Below are positions 10,363 to 23,298 of a DNA stretch of 64,000 nt, piece by piece; position 1 is the first letter of the stretch, and each line of letters begins with the position of its first letter. The notes beneath the pieces were generated by a model. It was not told the origin of the DNA and did no database searches. It saw only the letters and a list, made by a program, of their open reading frames with translations. This DNA is from Cryptomeria japonica (Eukaryota; Streptophyta; Pinopsida; Cupressales; Cupressaceae): assembly GCF_030272615.1 (NCBI RefSeq), contig NC_081415.1:367520667-367584666 (forward strand), read 5' to 3'. The position numbers and the translations under genes were made by a program.

Positions 10363-10966
10363 TTTTATGATGTAAAAGAGAGGTCACATTTTGGATATAC
10401 AGTGACCTATATTTGTATACGATCCACACATATATATATGTATATATACATGCTTCTCTTTTGTCTCAAATGTGTTATCTTTAATACTTAAAACAATGTA
10501 TGTTTTGCTTTGATTAAATCTAATACATCTGGTAAATGTACATGTATGTTCAGAATTTAATTTCCATGTGATTGATTTCTCAATGCTCCATGATTAAATT
10601 GATACATGTGTGACTTAATTAAATATTTAATCAAGTACTACATTGATGATAGGGAAGAGATATGCATTAAGTCTAAGAATCATATAACTAATGTGATTTA
10701 AATTTGAATTTAAACACAACATGATACGATTCTACTTAACACCTAAAGACACTGTATAATATGCTAGCATAATGGGAATGTAAATCTTTCACAATTTACA
10801 TAAATGAATTCAAGACAGACCATAAAGTAAGAAGACACGCTTGTCAGGAACGAAGCAATATAGATTAAACAACATAACATTTAATTCTATTTTGCTTTAA
10901 TTAAGAGACACTAACATATTATCCAATGTTGAAGAATTGAAAAGAAGATAGATGAAGAATGAAGAA
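10363..10966. other. AT-rich spacer between convergent PMD and pol genes
   Basis: About 600 bases separate the PMD end (plus strand) from the pol end (minus strand). It is AT-rich and includes a TATATATATGTATATATACA stretch near 10430. Both transcripts would terminate or overlap here. No ORF was recognised. Confidence 0.6.
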
Positions 10967-13900
10967 TTAAGCATAATATCTACGCAAGTGCATAGCATTG
11001 ATAGGTTCTTTAAGAGGCGGACCATCTACATCCGCTATTTTGTAAGCACCTGATCCATAATCCTCAATAACGATATATGGTCAAAGCCAATTAGGACTAA
11101 ATTTTCCCTTTTCTGCAGGTAAGGCATTCACATTGCGCTGATTCTCATAGAGGACTAAGTCACCTACTAAGAAGGAACGTTGAATAACCTTATCATTATA
11201 GCTTCGTTGTAGAGTTTTGTGATACACTTGAATATGCTCAAGAGCATTTATACGCTGTTCATCAAGCATCTCAAGTTGTTGAAGTCATTGTTCTCTATAA
11301 GAGTCATCATCTACTATACCTTTGAGAGAAACCCTAAGTGATGGAATCTCTAATTCTAAGGGCATAATAGCGTCAGCACCATAAACAAGATTATAAGGAG
11401 TAGTTCCCATAGCAATTCGTACACTCGTTCGGTAGGCCCAAAGAGCATAGATTAGTTGGTTACTCCAATCCTTACCATGCTTATTCACGGTTTTGCGAAG
11501 AATTTGTTCAATTATCTTATTGGATGATTCAGCTTGACCATTTGACTGAGGATAGTATGGTGTAGAAAATCGATGTTTGATATGATACTTCTCGAGGAAT
11601 TTCTTCACGTCCTTGTTCTTAAATGATGTCCCATTATCTGAGATTATAGTAGAAGGTATCCCGAATTGAAAAATGATGTTTTCTAGAAGAAATTGACAAA
11701 TCACTTCAGCAGTGGTAGAGTGAAGGGGAATAGCTTCTATCCACTTTATAAAGTAATCTGTTGCAGTTATAATGAAGGTGTGTCCTTGAGATGAAGGAGG
11801 AGAGATTTTACCAATAAGATCCAAACCCCATGCGGAAAAAGGCCAAGAAGCTACTTGAGAACGGAGTTCTTGGGCAGGAGCATGAATCAGATTATTGTGT
11901 TGTTGACATTGATGACATTTTTTAACAAATGAAAAGGAATCCTTCTACATAGTTTGCCAATAGTATCCCATACGAAGCAATCTATGAACCAAGGATTTGC
12001 CCCCAAAATGCCCCCCACAGGCACCTAAATGTGCCTCTTCAAGAGCAACAGGGATTTTTGACTTGTTAAGACAATGAAGGAGAAGACCATCATAACCCCT
12101 TCGGTAAAGGACATTAGAAAGAATGATATACCTAGCAGACAGCTTGCGGATTCTAGCCCTAGTGTTCCTATTAGCGGAATCAGGAAAGATACCATCGGTC
12201 AAATATCTTACGATATGCGAGTACCATTCATCTGAGTCTATAAAATCACAACATGTTACCAAGCTAGAATCGTCTACAATAGCTGGAGAAATAAGGTTGT
12301 GAATAACAAATTTAAGATCAACCACAGGGTCCTCTAAAGATACAAGAGAAGCCACACATGCCATTGCATCTGCATGTCGATTATCTTTTCGAGGAATAGG
12401 TTCCATGGTATAAGAATCAAATTTCTGTAATAAACAGATGGCAAGATCTTTATATTGTGATAATTTGTCTTGTTTTGCTTGATATATTCCTGTTACTTGT
12501 CTTATAATCAATTGTGAATCTCCATAGATATGTATGTGTTTTATGTTCAGAGCTAAGGCTACTTTTATTCCCACTCTAAGAGCCTCATACTCAGCAGTGT
12601 TATTGGTACACAGGAAATTTAGACGATAGGATAAGGGAATGGGTTTCTCTGTAGGAGAAATCAGAACAACACCTGCCCCCGATCCCGTACGACACTTAGA
12701 GCCATCAAAGTATAACTCCCAAGTTTCATCTTTCTCTATAGAAAGAATGAAGTCGTCAAGAAAAGACTCAGGGTTAGGGAAGGAGAAAGGTGAAGGGGCC
12801 TCAGCTAGGTGATCGGTCAACGCTTGCCCTTTAATTGCTCTTTGTGAAACAAATTTAAGGTCAAATTCAGTTAACATCATAACCCACTTAGCTAGGCGTC
12901 CTGATAAATCAGTTTTAGAGAAAAGATGCTTGAACGGATCAAATTTTACCATGACGTGGACTTCTGAGTTTAAGAGATAATGTCTCAATTTCTGAGTCGC
13001 AAACACCAAGGCCAAGCATTGTTTTTCTATCGCAGAATATCGGGTCTCATAATTGAGTAAGGTACGACTTATATAATAAACCGGACACTCCTTACCATCT
13101 TTATCATGTTGTGCCAATAATGCTGCAAGAGCATGAGAGGAAGCAGCCATATAAAGAAGGAAGGGTTTAGAAGGTTCGGTAGGTTGAAGAATAGGAGGAC
13201 TAGCCAAATACACTTTTAAATCTTCAAATGCTTGCTGACAATCCTCATTCCATTGAAAAGTGATATCCTTTTTAAGAAGTTGAGTAAAAGGAAAGGTACG
13301 ATCCGCAAGCTGAGACACAAACCTACGAATAGCTTGAATCTTTCCTTGTAAGCTTTTAAGTTGAGACACATTTCTAGGAGGTGGCATGTTGACAATAGCA
13401 TCTATTTTCTTAGTATCCACCTCAATCCCACGATGCGAAACTATGAACCCTAATAGTTTTCCACTATCCACACCAAAAACACATTTGCGGGGATTCAAGC
13501 GCATGTGATATTTACGAATTCTTTCAAAGATTTGATGAAGGATTTTAACATGATCCATGCGAAGAAAGGATTTGGCCAAAATATCATCAACATAATCCTC
13601 TAAAATCTTATGCATATAATCATGAAAGATAAGGGTCATCGCTCGTTGATAAGTTGCACCGGCATTTTTAAGTCCAAAAGGCATCATTATCCAACAAAAC
13701 GTAGCCCAAGGAGTGGTGAAAGCAATTTTGAATTGATCTTGAGGGTTAATAAAAATTTGATTGTAGCCTGAAAAACCATCCATGAAGGATAACAAGGCAT
13801 GTCCTGCCGTAGAATCAACTATCATGTCAATGTTTGGAAGAGGGAAATCATCTTTTAAAGAAGCCTTATTTAGATCCCGAAAGTCAGTACACATTCTTAT

Positions 13901-16564
13901 TTTGTTGTCTGGTTTAGCCACAGCGACAATATTTGAAATCCATGGGGAATAGTCAATAGGGCGGATAAATCCAGCCTCCAATAATTTTTCAATCTCAGCC
14001 TTAACAAGCAGAGCCACCTTAGGATTCATTTTTCGAATCTTTTGTTTCACGGGCTTAGCATCAGGAACTAAGACAATATTATGAGTAACGATCTTAGGAT
14101 CTATACCAGGCATGTCAGAATATGCCCAAGCAAAGATCTCAGGGAATTCATGCAATAGTTCTTCATATTGTTTCTGTTCCTCTTTATCCAAACATTTCCC
14201 AATTTTAATGACTTTCTCTTTATTGCAAGGATCCATCTTAACATCAGTGGTGTCACTTATGAGAAGATTACTTTGTTGAGGAGTATCCTTTAATTGAGGG
14301 AATTCTTTCACAATCTCATCATTATCAATCTCTTTTCCAAAATAGGCTTCAGTGTTCAAACAATAAGGGAGTCCCCTATTGTGATGATAACGAGGAAGAG
14401 TGTCATAGGCTCCCAAGAACTCAGCTAAAGCATCGTCGGTAGGGAAGACATCCAAAGCACAGGCACATGAAGGATCCCCATCAATATACTCAAGATGTTG
14501 TATTAATAAAGATGTAGAGATAGCATTAACACTAATGCATGGTCTTTTAGAAGCTTTAGTACGTTTGCAGGGATTAAAGCCAAGTCCAAAGGCATAATTG
14601 TGAAAATTAGTCTCTATATGAACTCTTATCCCTTGTTCATGAGCACCACAACCTTTTCCATGATACCCATGCTTAGCAAAAATGCGAAAACCATGACCAT
14701 AATGATCAGCCATTTCAGGAAGAGAAGGTGGTTTTTCATACGACAAAGAATAAAACTCTTCATAATTAGAGATGTGAGGAGAAGAAGTTTGAGAGGCGGC
14801 CACAAAATTATTACTCATAGATTCAGGTAAGGTTGATTGATTTTTAGTTTCTTCTTTCTTTTCAAATTTATGATTTTCAGCTTCTTCCTTCTTTTCAACT
14901 TTAATTTCTCTAGAAGGAACCTTATATTCACCCACAAAGGTAGGATTAAAATCAAGGGATCCCCAATCGTCATCTTCGAGGATCTTCCCAGGATCAAAAT
15001 CCTTCTTATGTGTAGTTTCAAGTCGAGAAGAATCTTCTCCAAGAGCTCCAGACTCATCCAAAGAATTTTGATCATCGGAGAGCGAGGATTCACCGATAGG
15101 TATCTTATTTAAAGATTCATCACTAGATGAGGACGACTTAGAAGAACCCCCCTTAGAAGTGGATGTTTGCAAACAAGCTTGAAAATTAGTATCACCTATC
15201 AAGGTATATGTCTTATTGTTATAAATAAATTTAACTTGTCTATGCAATGTAGAAGGGACAGCTTGCATACTGTGAATCCAAGGTCTCCCCAGTAGCAAGT
15301 TGTACGTTAGATTTCCCGACATAACATGGATAGGTGTAGGCAAAGTAACAGGCCCCACTGTGATGGGTAAGGTGATAGTACCTAATGAAGTTTTAGCCAC
15401 ATTATCAAAGCCTCGAATAGGATGAGAGTCCAGTTCAATTAAGGATGTATCCACATTCATCTTATGCAAAAGATTAATGCTACACACATTAAGACCAGAG
15501 CCATTATCTACTAGTGTTCGCCTTATAGCTGTGTCTTTCATGATAACCACAATCATCAAGGGATCATATTGTTGTTGAATTTCACTAGTAGGAAACTCAT
15601 CTTGGGTAAACACAATTTGAGCTTTAGGATTCATCACAGAGTTAACCAAAGATGCTATATTACTAGATGTATTCGGTGGAGGAACATTCAAATCTTTCAA
15701 GGCATCTTGTAACATTCCATGATGAGCGGAAGAAGTTTGAATCAAATCCCAAAGGGATATCTTAGCAGGGGTAGCTTTAAGTTGTTCTATGAGATCATAT
15801 TCCTTACTAAGAACTTGCGAAATACGGGGAGCTTGTGGAAGAATCGGTTGAGGATTCAAAAGGGAAACTGGGATAACAGGAGGAGGACTAGGTTGCCTAT
15901 TATTTCTGGTATGATAAGTATGGGCAACCGCATGATAACTCTCTCTAGTTATTTGCTTAGCATAACTATAAGGACTTATAGGTTTTCTTCCTTGCACCAT
16001 GATGATTGGTTTATTCGGAGTACGAAAGGAATCACGATCATACCCTCCTTGGACAGTAAGGAGAGGTGTCTTAGGACCTTGAAAGGTGGGAGAAGGATAA
16101 GCTCCTTGGACTTCAAAGAGAGGCTTTTTATGCTCATTCAAGTTTATCATGTTAACTAATTTAGAAGTTGTGTTTTTGTTTCGAGATTTCAATAAAGCCA
16201 CAATGTCATCAAGAGCATCATCCAACAAAGCATGATCATATCTATTAAAAGGTTTATCTTTTGATTCAAAAGGAGACATCTCCTCATAGAGGGGATTGTT
16301 GAAAACAACCATGTTACTAGATTTAGAGGAAGAGTTGATAGGAATGTACCCTTGAGAGGACTCATTCAACTTATCTTTCTCATCACAACGAAATGGCATA
16401 GTAACAAGGTTTATGAGTTTTTGGTAAAATGAAGGTTTGGCATCTTTAGGGTTTAAAAACTCATCTAAAGATTCATCTAATTTGTCTTGGCTATACTCAT
16501 AATAATCATCGAAAGCATGAACATTTTGCAAATAAAAATCTGACATTTTGAAAAGATTACACAA
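10967..16564 (-). pseudogene. pol: Gag-less polyprotein of the inner element: PR, G-patch, RT, RNase H, aRNH, INT
   Basis: A single frame of about 1865 codons is broken by only three stops (11945-11947, 11285-11287, 11081-11083); the first 1539 codons are open. In order it shows three VQG/MVQG motifs in a Pro-rich region; a protease with LVDNGSGLNVC (DNG for DTG, as in many Tat proteases) and NLLLGRPWIHSM; a G-patch (HGYHGKGCGAHEQG); RT with FIRPIDYSPWISNIVAVAKP, PFGLKNAGATYQ and YVDD at 13594-13583; RNase H; aRNH with ELYFDGSKCRTGSGAG and IYGDSQLIIRQV; and integrase with GGHFGG, KKCHQCQQH, a catalytic core (DLIGKISPP, ISDNGTSFKN, YYPQSNGQAESSNK) and RRYYA at the end. No capsid domain is found at the N-terminus. 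The start ATG at 16564 lies about 130 bases after the PBS. Confidence 0.9.
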
Positions 16565-16594
16565 AACTTAAACACCCAATGCAAAGAAACACAC

Positions 16595-16608
16595 TTTTTT
16601 TTTTTTTT
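16595..16608. repeat. Homopolymer tract in the inner element leader
   Basis: Fourteen T on the plus strand (A on the element RNA), followed by further T-rich sequence to 16620, lie between the PBS and the polyprotein start. Confidence 0.9.
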
Positions 16609-16694
16609 CTTTTTCTTTTTAATGAAAATGAAATGAAAACACACTAAATCTAGATCTAGATCTAACAAATGCAATGCAAGAGGAAGCAATGATA

Positions 16695-16714
16695 GATTCA
16701 CGTCGGGTTCACCA
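16695..16714 (-). promoter_or_regulatory. Primer binding site of the inner element
   Basis: Five bases inside the 5' LTR the minus strand reads TGGTGAACCCGACGTGAATC. It begins with TGG, complementary to a tRNA CCA end. I could not assign the tRNA with certainty. Confidence 0.75.
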
Positions 16715-16719
16715 AAATG

Positions 16720-18296
16720 TGTGGGGGAAAAAGTGAGACTAGGTTAACATGCCCTAATCCTACCTTTTGACACACATTACGGAATACGAAAGAGCCTAGA
16801 GATATCGCACAATTGGCTACTTCTTTTGGTGAAAGAGAGAGCCACGGGATATCTATTAGGATTTCTATTCCCTTGTTGAAATTGTAAGATCAAGTAATGC
16901 AAGTTCAAACCCTAATCCCAAAATGCAAGTATGAACTAATAACAAGATTGCAGAATTGAGATTAAACAATGAACAACTGTAAATAAAAGGATGAAATAAG
17001 AATGCAGATGTGTACCTGGAGTCAAAATCAGACTGAAAATGTTCGGGACAGGGGCGCGGGTGCCACTGTCCTGAAAACTGCACCGGAAACTGCTGTTCTG
17101 CACTCTGAAACACTGTCGGGAAGCTGTCTGAAAGCTATCTGTCCGGAAGACCAGGGCGCCCAGCACCTCTGTCCCAGGGACCAGGGCACCCAGTGCCCCT
17201 GTCCCAGTCTTCTGCTCTGCAATTTGATACAGAGTGCTGTCTCGACCTTCTCTCTCCGGATCTGTATCCCGCGGCGTCGTCTGAATCCCGAAACCTGCAA
17301 TGATATCTGGAAAAGGGTATTTCCACCTCCACAAATAGCCAAGTTGTTTTGTAAAATGTATTGTGTGTGCAGACCTAGTGTGTGTGCAAGGTCCTAAAAT
17401 GCAAGAAAGCAAACTAGAGCAACCTAGAAAGTAAACCCTAATTGCTTGTAAATGATAACATAAATGCTCTAAATCAAGATGCAAAGTGATCTAAAGCATG
17501 AATAAATGATGTATTGAAGCTTATGCAAAGACATGAAAACAACATGAAATCATACCCAACCCTCAAGGGAGGAGTACAAGCCAATCTTCAGTCGGTAATC
17601 TCCTATTGTTCTTCAATGTCTTCCAAGCCCTAAATGGATGAATGGAATTGATAAATGCTTGATAGAGGGATGTTGTAAGATGTTGAAGTCTTCAAAGATC
17701 TGCTCTTTCGCTGCATATGAAGTTCCTGAAAACAAAAATCAGATCCCTTCAAATGAAGAAAGAGAGCTCTTATGTATGAAACCCTAGGTCGCAATTTCAT
17801 CTTTTGGCCGACCTAGAGATTGAATATCCCACCAATTTCTTGGGGTTAAGCTTTATTTTATGATTGGATCGCGCTCCTAAAATTTTGGGAAAAATGTCCG
17901 GGACCGTGTGCACTCCGGGCGCCACGGTCCCGACAACTTTTCACCAAATTCTCAGGACCATCGGATATGATGATTTTAGAGAGAATCCCGAAGTTACCGG
18001 TGATTTCGAGATGTTTTGACCCCCGAAATCAAGCCCCCAAGCTCAGAATAGGGCCTAATTAGGGTTTTTGATTAAGTGATGTATTGGAGGAATAAAATGA
18101 AAGGGGCACGCTTTAATGAAAGGGCCCGACTTTGTGATGTGGAAAATGGTGAAATAGAACCTTTAGACCTAATTAATTCGATTAATTAAGTGCTAAAGGG
18201 GAAATGCCATGCAAAGTGCAACTGCGCCAAGGCAGGTGCTAAACTAGGTGTTAAATTGTACTGGTTTAGCAAGTGCGTACAATTTATGACGTTACA
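16720..18296 (-). repeat. 5' LTR of the inner element (1577 bp), lacking a 50-bp block
   Basis: It is the direct partner of 5571-7197, with TG and CA ends. It lacks the 50-bp block holding the CTATATAG motif; the junction is near 17318-17319. Because this LTR is the promoter copy, the loss may have silenced the element. The loss also joins short frames into a 182-codon minus-strand ORF that I regard as accidental. Confidence 0.93.
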
Positions 18297-18404
18297 ACTA
18301 TCCTTGGAGACACCCTATTTAGAAGGCACTTTGATGGTTCCCTCCTAAGGTGTTTAGATAAACAAGAGGCAGAATGGGCATAATGTGAAGTAGACGAAGG
18401 CATC
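18297..18404 (+). repeat. Right copy of 108-bp target duplication
   Basis: This is the partner of 5463-5570. It shares the same internal stop (TAATGTGAAGTAG), so the outer gene was already broken when the duplication arose. Confidence 0.95.
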
Positions 18405-19452
18405 TGTGGGGCACACTGAAGTGGGCTCACCTTGGCTAAGAAGCTTTTGAGAACATGATATTATTGGCCTAAAATGGAAGTAGATTCATATAACTATGTG
18501 AAGAAATGCATCCCTTGCCAACAACATGGCGACAAGATTCATGCACCATCATAAGAATTGCAATCATTCATTATACCTTGGCCCTTCTCACAATGGGGGC
18601 TCGATCTCATTGGGAAAATCCACCCCTCATCCTCCAACGGGCATAAATTCATTATCACCGCCACTGAGTACTTCACCAAGTGGGTAGAGGCTATCCCTCT
18701 TACTTTTACCACTGGAAAGCAGATATCCAAATTCATCTTGAACTACTTGATTTGTTGATATGGCATTCCAAAAGTTATCATTATAGATAATGGCAGACAA
18801 TTGAAAAACCAAGATGTCAAAGAACTCTGCCAAATATTCAACATCCAACATTGCTTCTCCACCCCATATTACCCCAAGGCAATGGTCAAGCTGAGGCTTC
18901 TAATAAAACCCTAATTAAAATCCTCAAAAAGATAGTCAATGAAGCTGGTCATGATTTGCACCTCCAACTCCATCCTTCTTTGTGGGACTATCGCACCTCC
19001 ATCCGCACACCCACAAGCACCACCCCTTATTCCCTTGTCTTTGGCTCCGAAGCTGTACTCCCCCTTGAGATCGAGATCCCCTCTCTAAGGGTGTCACTGC
19101 AAAATATCCTACCAGATGAAGAATACAAAATTGCCCACCTACAAGAGCTAGAATTGTTAGATGAAAGGTGCCTCAAGGCCTTGAACCATCTTCAGGTATA
19201 TCAGAATCATCTATGCATGGGTTATCACAAAAAAGTCAGAACCCGGGAATTCCAAATTGGTGATCTTTTCCTCATGGAAAAGTAGAGAAACCTTTAAGAA
19301 AGAGAAAAGAAAGGTAAGTTCGAGCCTAATTGTCTTGGACATTATGTAATCACAACAAAATATGGATCAGGAGCTTATCAGTTGGCTACTCCTGAAGGCG
19401 ATCCTTTGGATGATCCAATAAATATCATGCATCTCAAAATATTTTATGCCTA
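18297..19452 (+). pseudogene. Integrase of the outer element, right half
   Basis: The zinc-finger part continues at 18405 (CGAH, then KKCIPCQQHGDKIHAPS around 18498-18548). The core follows: QWGLDLIGKIHPSS (about 18591-18632), FIITATEYFTKWVEAIP, IIDNG, and after a one-base frameshift near 18870 QGNGQAEASNK, then LWDYRTSIRTPTSTTPYSLV. The C-terminal part reads FQIGDLFL and ends HLKIFYA at the TAG near 19450. The D-D-E core residues are in DLIG, DNG and the E of QAEASNK. Stops at 18413, 18553, 18756 and 19284 and frameshifts make it non-functional. Confidence 0.85.
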
Positions 19453-21087
19453 GTCCTCAGAAGGTCTTAAATTGTAAAAAAAGATCAAAAAAATAAAAAA
19501 ATCATGAAAAATACATAAAAATAAGAAAAGGATCCTGAAAAAATCGTCACTTTGGTGAAAAATTGGCCAAGAGGCACACCTTGTGACACTAAAAAAAACA
19601 AAACCAATTCGTCCATCAGTGAAAACCACTTTGTGGTGCTATGGACAAGTACCTTGGTGAAAACCCCCATGTAGGCACCAAGGTAAATAAACTGGATCCA
19701 TTGTCTATTAGATCGGTGCTCCAAATCACCCTCCCATCCAATCCACCCATCCCAACATTCCTTCCCTTCCACCTTTGAACAAATCACGCGTATGATGATG
19801 AGTCTTCGCCTAAATCATGAATAAGGAATATCCCATCAACTGAGCTCGGGTTCCTATGTGTGAGCTTCATAAAGTCTTCAGAACAATCCTAAGTCCACAA
19901 GTTAATCTTCAAGGCCATATGATTATCACTTGATCAATCTAAAAAGTCCACCCCCTTTGCCCTAGGGATGAATCCTTCCCTCGCCTGGCAACTTAATCCT
20001 CCATCGTAATCCTACTCTTGGCAAGAGGTATCAGTTGGTCATGAGTGAATGACTTGTTTGATTTCTTGGATTTTTTAGTTGCATCTTTTTCCCTATGACT
20101 GCATCTATTTATGACTGCCCAGATTTTCCATATCCAGGTATGTTTACAATAGGTGCATACTGGGGCATATTTTGGATCTCTCTTGTATAAACCAGCGACC
20201 TAGTACTAGTGTTTATCAACACTTACCATCTCGTGTATAAGAGGTATCGGTGTGTTTGAGGGTTTCCTTGCACGTACCCACAACTTTGTATTAGTGTTTC
20301 TCAACACTTACATAGCTGTGTGTAAGGGATTCCCATTTTATTGTGATTCAGTCCACGCCTTGGGTTTCTCATGGTATCCTAATTCCTATAATCAGTGGTG
20401 CAAGTCACCCAGAGCAATATCAAACTAGGTTGGCTCTCCACATTTTTGTGTACAACTTTCACCATCATTCCATAAAGTCCTAATCTAAAATGGAGTCCTC
20501 AATTTACCCCATTCCCCGTCTATTCCATATTCTTCTATTTTCTAGCTAAGATCATTGTGTTATTATGGGCATATTCCCTCTTTGCATTATTCATTCACTT
20601 TATCCATGTAGGTTACATTATTCATATAGATTGCATTTCATTTTATTAAACTACTCATTAAGATTGTCATTTTTCCACAAACATTTATCACATAGGTTGC
20701 ACTTAGATTTCATCACGTGCATCATTTATAAATAAACAACATTAATTCATCCATGTAGATTACATTACATTATTCATTTAGATCACATCATTTACATATC
20801 ATGACATTACATTCATTCCTCATATAGATTGGATCATAAATCATTTACACCTACATATCCATCATAAATTTGCATATGAAACATATATATACACATCAAA
20901 AAGCATGATCATTCATCCTGCATCCAAAACATGTCAGCAACATATCATTGGCATACATATGTAAACATCCATTCTGCATCACAAATAGGTCAACACAAAA
21001 TATCCATAATTACATCCATACATCACATCACAAGAAAATAAAGAGAATCCATCATAATAAAAAACACACACCATCCATCATAACAAA

Positions 21088-21118
<31 letters not shown>

Positions 21119-21190
21119 GCTCAAAAGAGATGAATATGTCTCTCATAATACAATGATCACCTCGAAGAGTCAAAATATGATACATAAGCC
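19453..21190. other. 3' noncoding region of the outer element
   Basis: There is no gene here. Near 19545-19680 three copies of a GTGAAAA word occur (TTTGGTGAAAAATTGG, CAGTGAAAACCACTTTG, TTGGTGAAAACCCCC), a pattern I associate with noncoding parts of plant gypsy elements. The rest is AT-rich and A/C-rich toward 21100. Confidence 0.55.
21090..21118. repeat. (AT)n microsatellite
   Basis: About 14 uninterrupted AT units lie just downstream of the antisense PMD pseudogene end. Confidence 0.9.
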
Positions 21191-23298
21191 AAAATGGAGC
21201 TAGCTCTCCCCTCTTGTCTCCCCACCCCCCTCTGTTGTACCTCCTCCACCTAAACCTCTTACCTCCCCTCCTCTTGGTGGCCTAAAACCCACTGATCCAC
21301 CTGTCTCTTGGCTTTGTGTGGGCCGCTGAATCTGTGTCCTATGAGATCGAACACTCTCAGTGTACAAAGCTGCTCGTTGTGCCATAGGTATTGCTCCGTG
21401 ATATAATCCCTTTTTAGTACTCTGCCTCTGGAGCTTCCCTCTCTGCCCTATCCCACTGCTGCATAATATCATGTATATTTGCCCAAGCCCTGCAGGAACC
21501 AACACTTGGCGGGTTGTATCCCTCTCCCCTATAGGAATATCACATTTACCTTTTCCCTCTGCACTCTTCCCCATAGCCCCTCTAGATCATCATCCTGCTG
21601 ACAGATAACATCCTTAGGGGCCGCTATAGCTGTCCCTGTCTGTGCCTCCTATAACATCTGCTCAGACTCCTCCCTCTCCTGCCTTAGGGCATCCACCTTT
21701 GTCCTCGCTATATGGAGGCTCTTTGTTAAGTCTTCTATCTCCTACATCAACCGCTCCACCTCTGCCTCCAGACTCTCCCTACCAGCTTTCTCTATTTGTA
21801 GCTCATCCTCAACAGAATGGAGCCTCCCCTATGTAGTATCTCACTCCTACTGCACTCTGTTAAAATTAGCCTATGATATCCCTCCCCTCTCCTCCACCTG
21901 TACCTCGGGAACATCCATAGGTACAACATCCTCTCCCTTGCCACCCATGGCCTCTATGGCCTCTCCTACTGGTGCTCCCTCTCCCTCTCCCTCTCCCTCT
22001 CCCTCCTCCGGATCCCTCCTCCATACCACCCTCATTCTCCTCTATTGACCACCAGCACTACGCCCTGCACCAACCACAACTCTCTCCCCTGGGCTATCAT
22101 CCTCACCACCAACTACCTTGTCTATGACTGGTTGTAGCTCATCATCCTCCAAAACCCTAAGAATGGTAAGACGTACTGGCAAGTGCCCCTCCCACCAACT
22201 CCTGTATCCTCATATCATCCCTGGATCCTCACCTGCCCCCATCTACTCATCCCAGACCAAATGAGACACAGTCTGAAAACTAATCCTACCCTCCAATGGA
22301 CTCACCATCGGGCCCCAATATCTCACCTCTCGTGTAATCCAAGGATACATTGGGATATCCCCCACTATATCCTGAACCTGTCTGAGCTGTCTCACCACCC
22401 TATACGATCCATAATACTCCATAATGTACACTAATCTCCCAAACATCCATATCTCCACCCTAATCCAATGCAGCTACCAGTCACCCCTCCATCTCTCACA
22501 CCCAAAAAATGGCCGCCATGTAAACTGCATAATCTCATCCAGAATCCTATGCCAAAACCATACACACCCTATCTGAGTATAGTGCAGCATCCCCCCATAC
22601 CTATCCACATATGGCTGTCGAGCCTACCTGTCCTATATGCCCAATGCCCGAGTAACCACAATGTGCTCCCAAGCCCAGATATGGAGAAGTGTCACTCCTA
22701 CCGACAAACTAGCATACTCCCTATACACCACCAGATGCATATCATGATATAACTAAGCTAACATCGTAGCTCCCCACGCATACTGCACGCCATCATGAAC
22801 CATGAAATAAAGGCACCTGCTCCATCCAACAAGAAATCCATGCCCTCCTAGATTAGGTATAATCCACTCGCTCAAGAATCCACAAATCACGAGTACCGAG
22901 CGAGGAATCTGCCGAATCCCCATCGCCCTACCCAAGTGCATCCTACTCCTATCCAACATCAGTGGGGTCTCATACTCATAAACCTCCTGAAGATAAAAAT
23001 CCACTGCATCTAAGTGGTACTCTGGGATGACACCACGAACGGGGATCTTCAAGATCCTCCATACATCCAAAAGGGTCACTGTCACCTCGCCAGTAGGAAG
23101 ATGAAAGGTGTTATACTGACTGTCCCACCTCTCAACTAAAGTTGTCATCATCGCAGTATGAGCCCATATCCTTGGCCACTTGCCCACATAGTGCAATCCT
23201 AGAGCAGCTAGCACCTCCAACACATCACGCCCCAACTCCTGAAATAAACTCATAGTAGCGGGCCAATGTTCCCTCAAAGCCAACATCCCCATCTCCGC

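Larger units (their letters stand above)
5571..18296 (-). mobile_element. Inner Tat-like Ty3/gypsy element, complete with two LTRs
   Basis: Two long direct repeats bound it (5571-7197 and 16720-18296), each starting TGTGGGGG and ending GTTACA on the plus strand. Pol reads on the minus strand, so the right LTR is the 5' LTR. PBS, polyprotein, antisense PMD gene and PPT lie in the expected order. I count about 22 substitutions, mostly transitions, plus one 50-bp gap between the LTRs, roughly 1.4% divergence, so it is much younger than its host element. It has no 5-bp target duplication but a 108-bp one. Confidence 0.93.

Noticed and set aside
16936-17484. 182-codon minus-strand ORF in the inner 5' LTR
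   Set aside because: It is open only because the 50-bp block is missing; the other LTR breaks it up, and it has no motif or start context.
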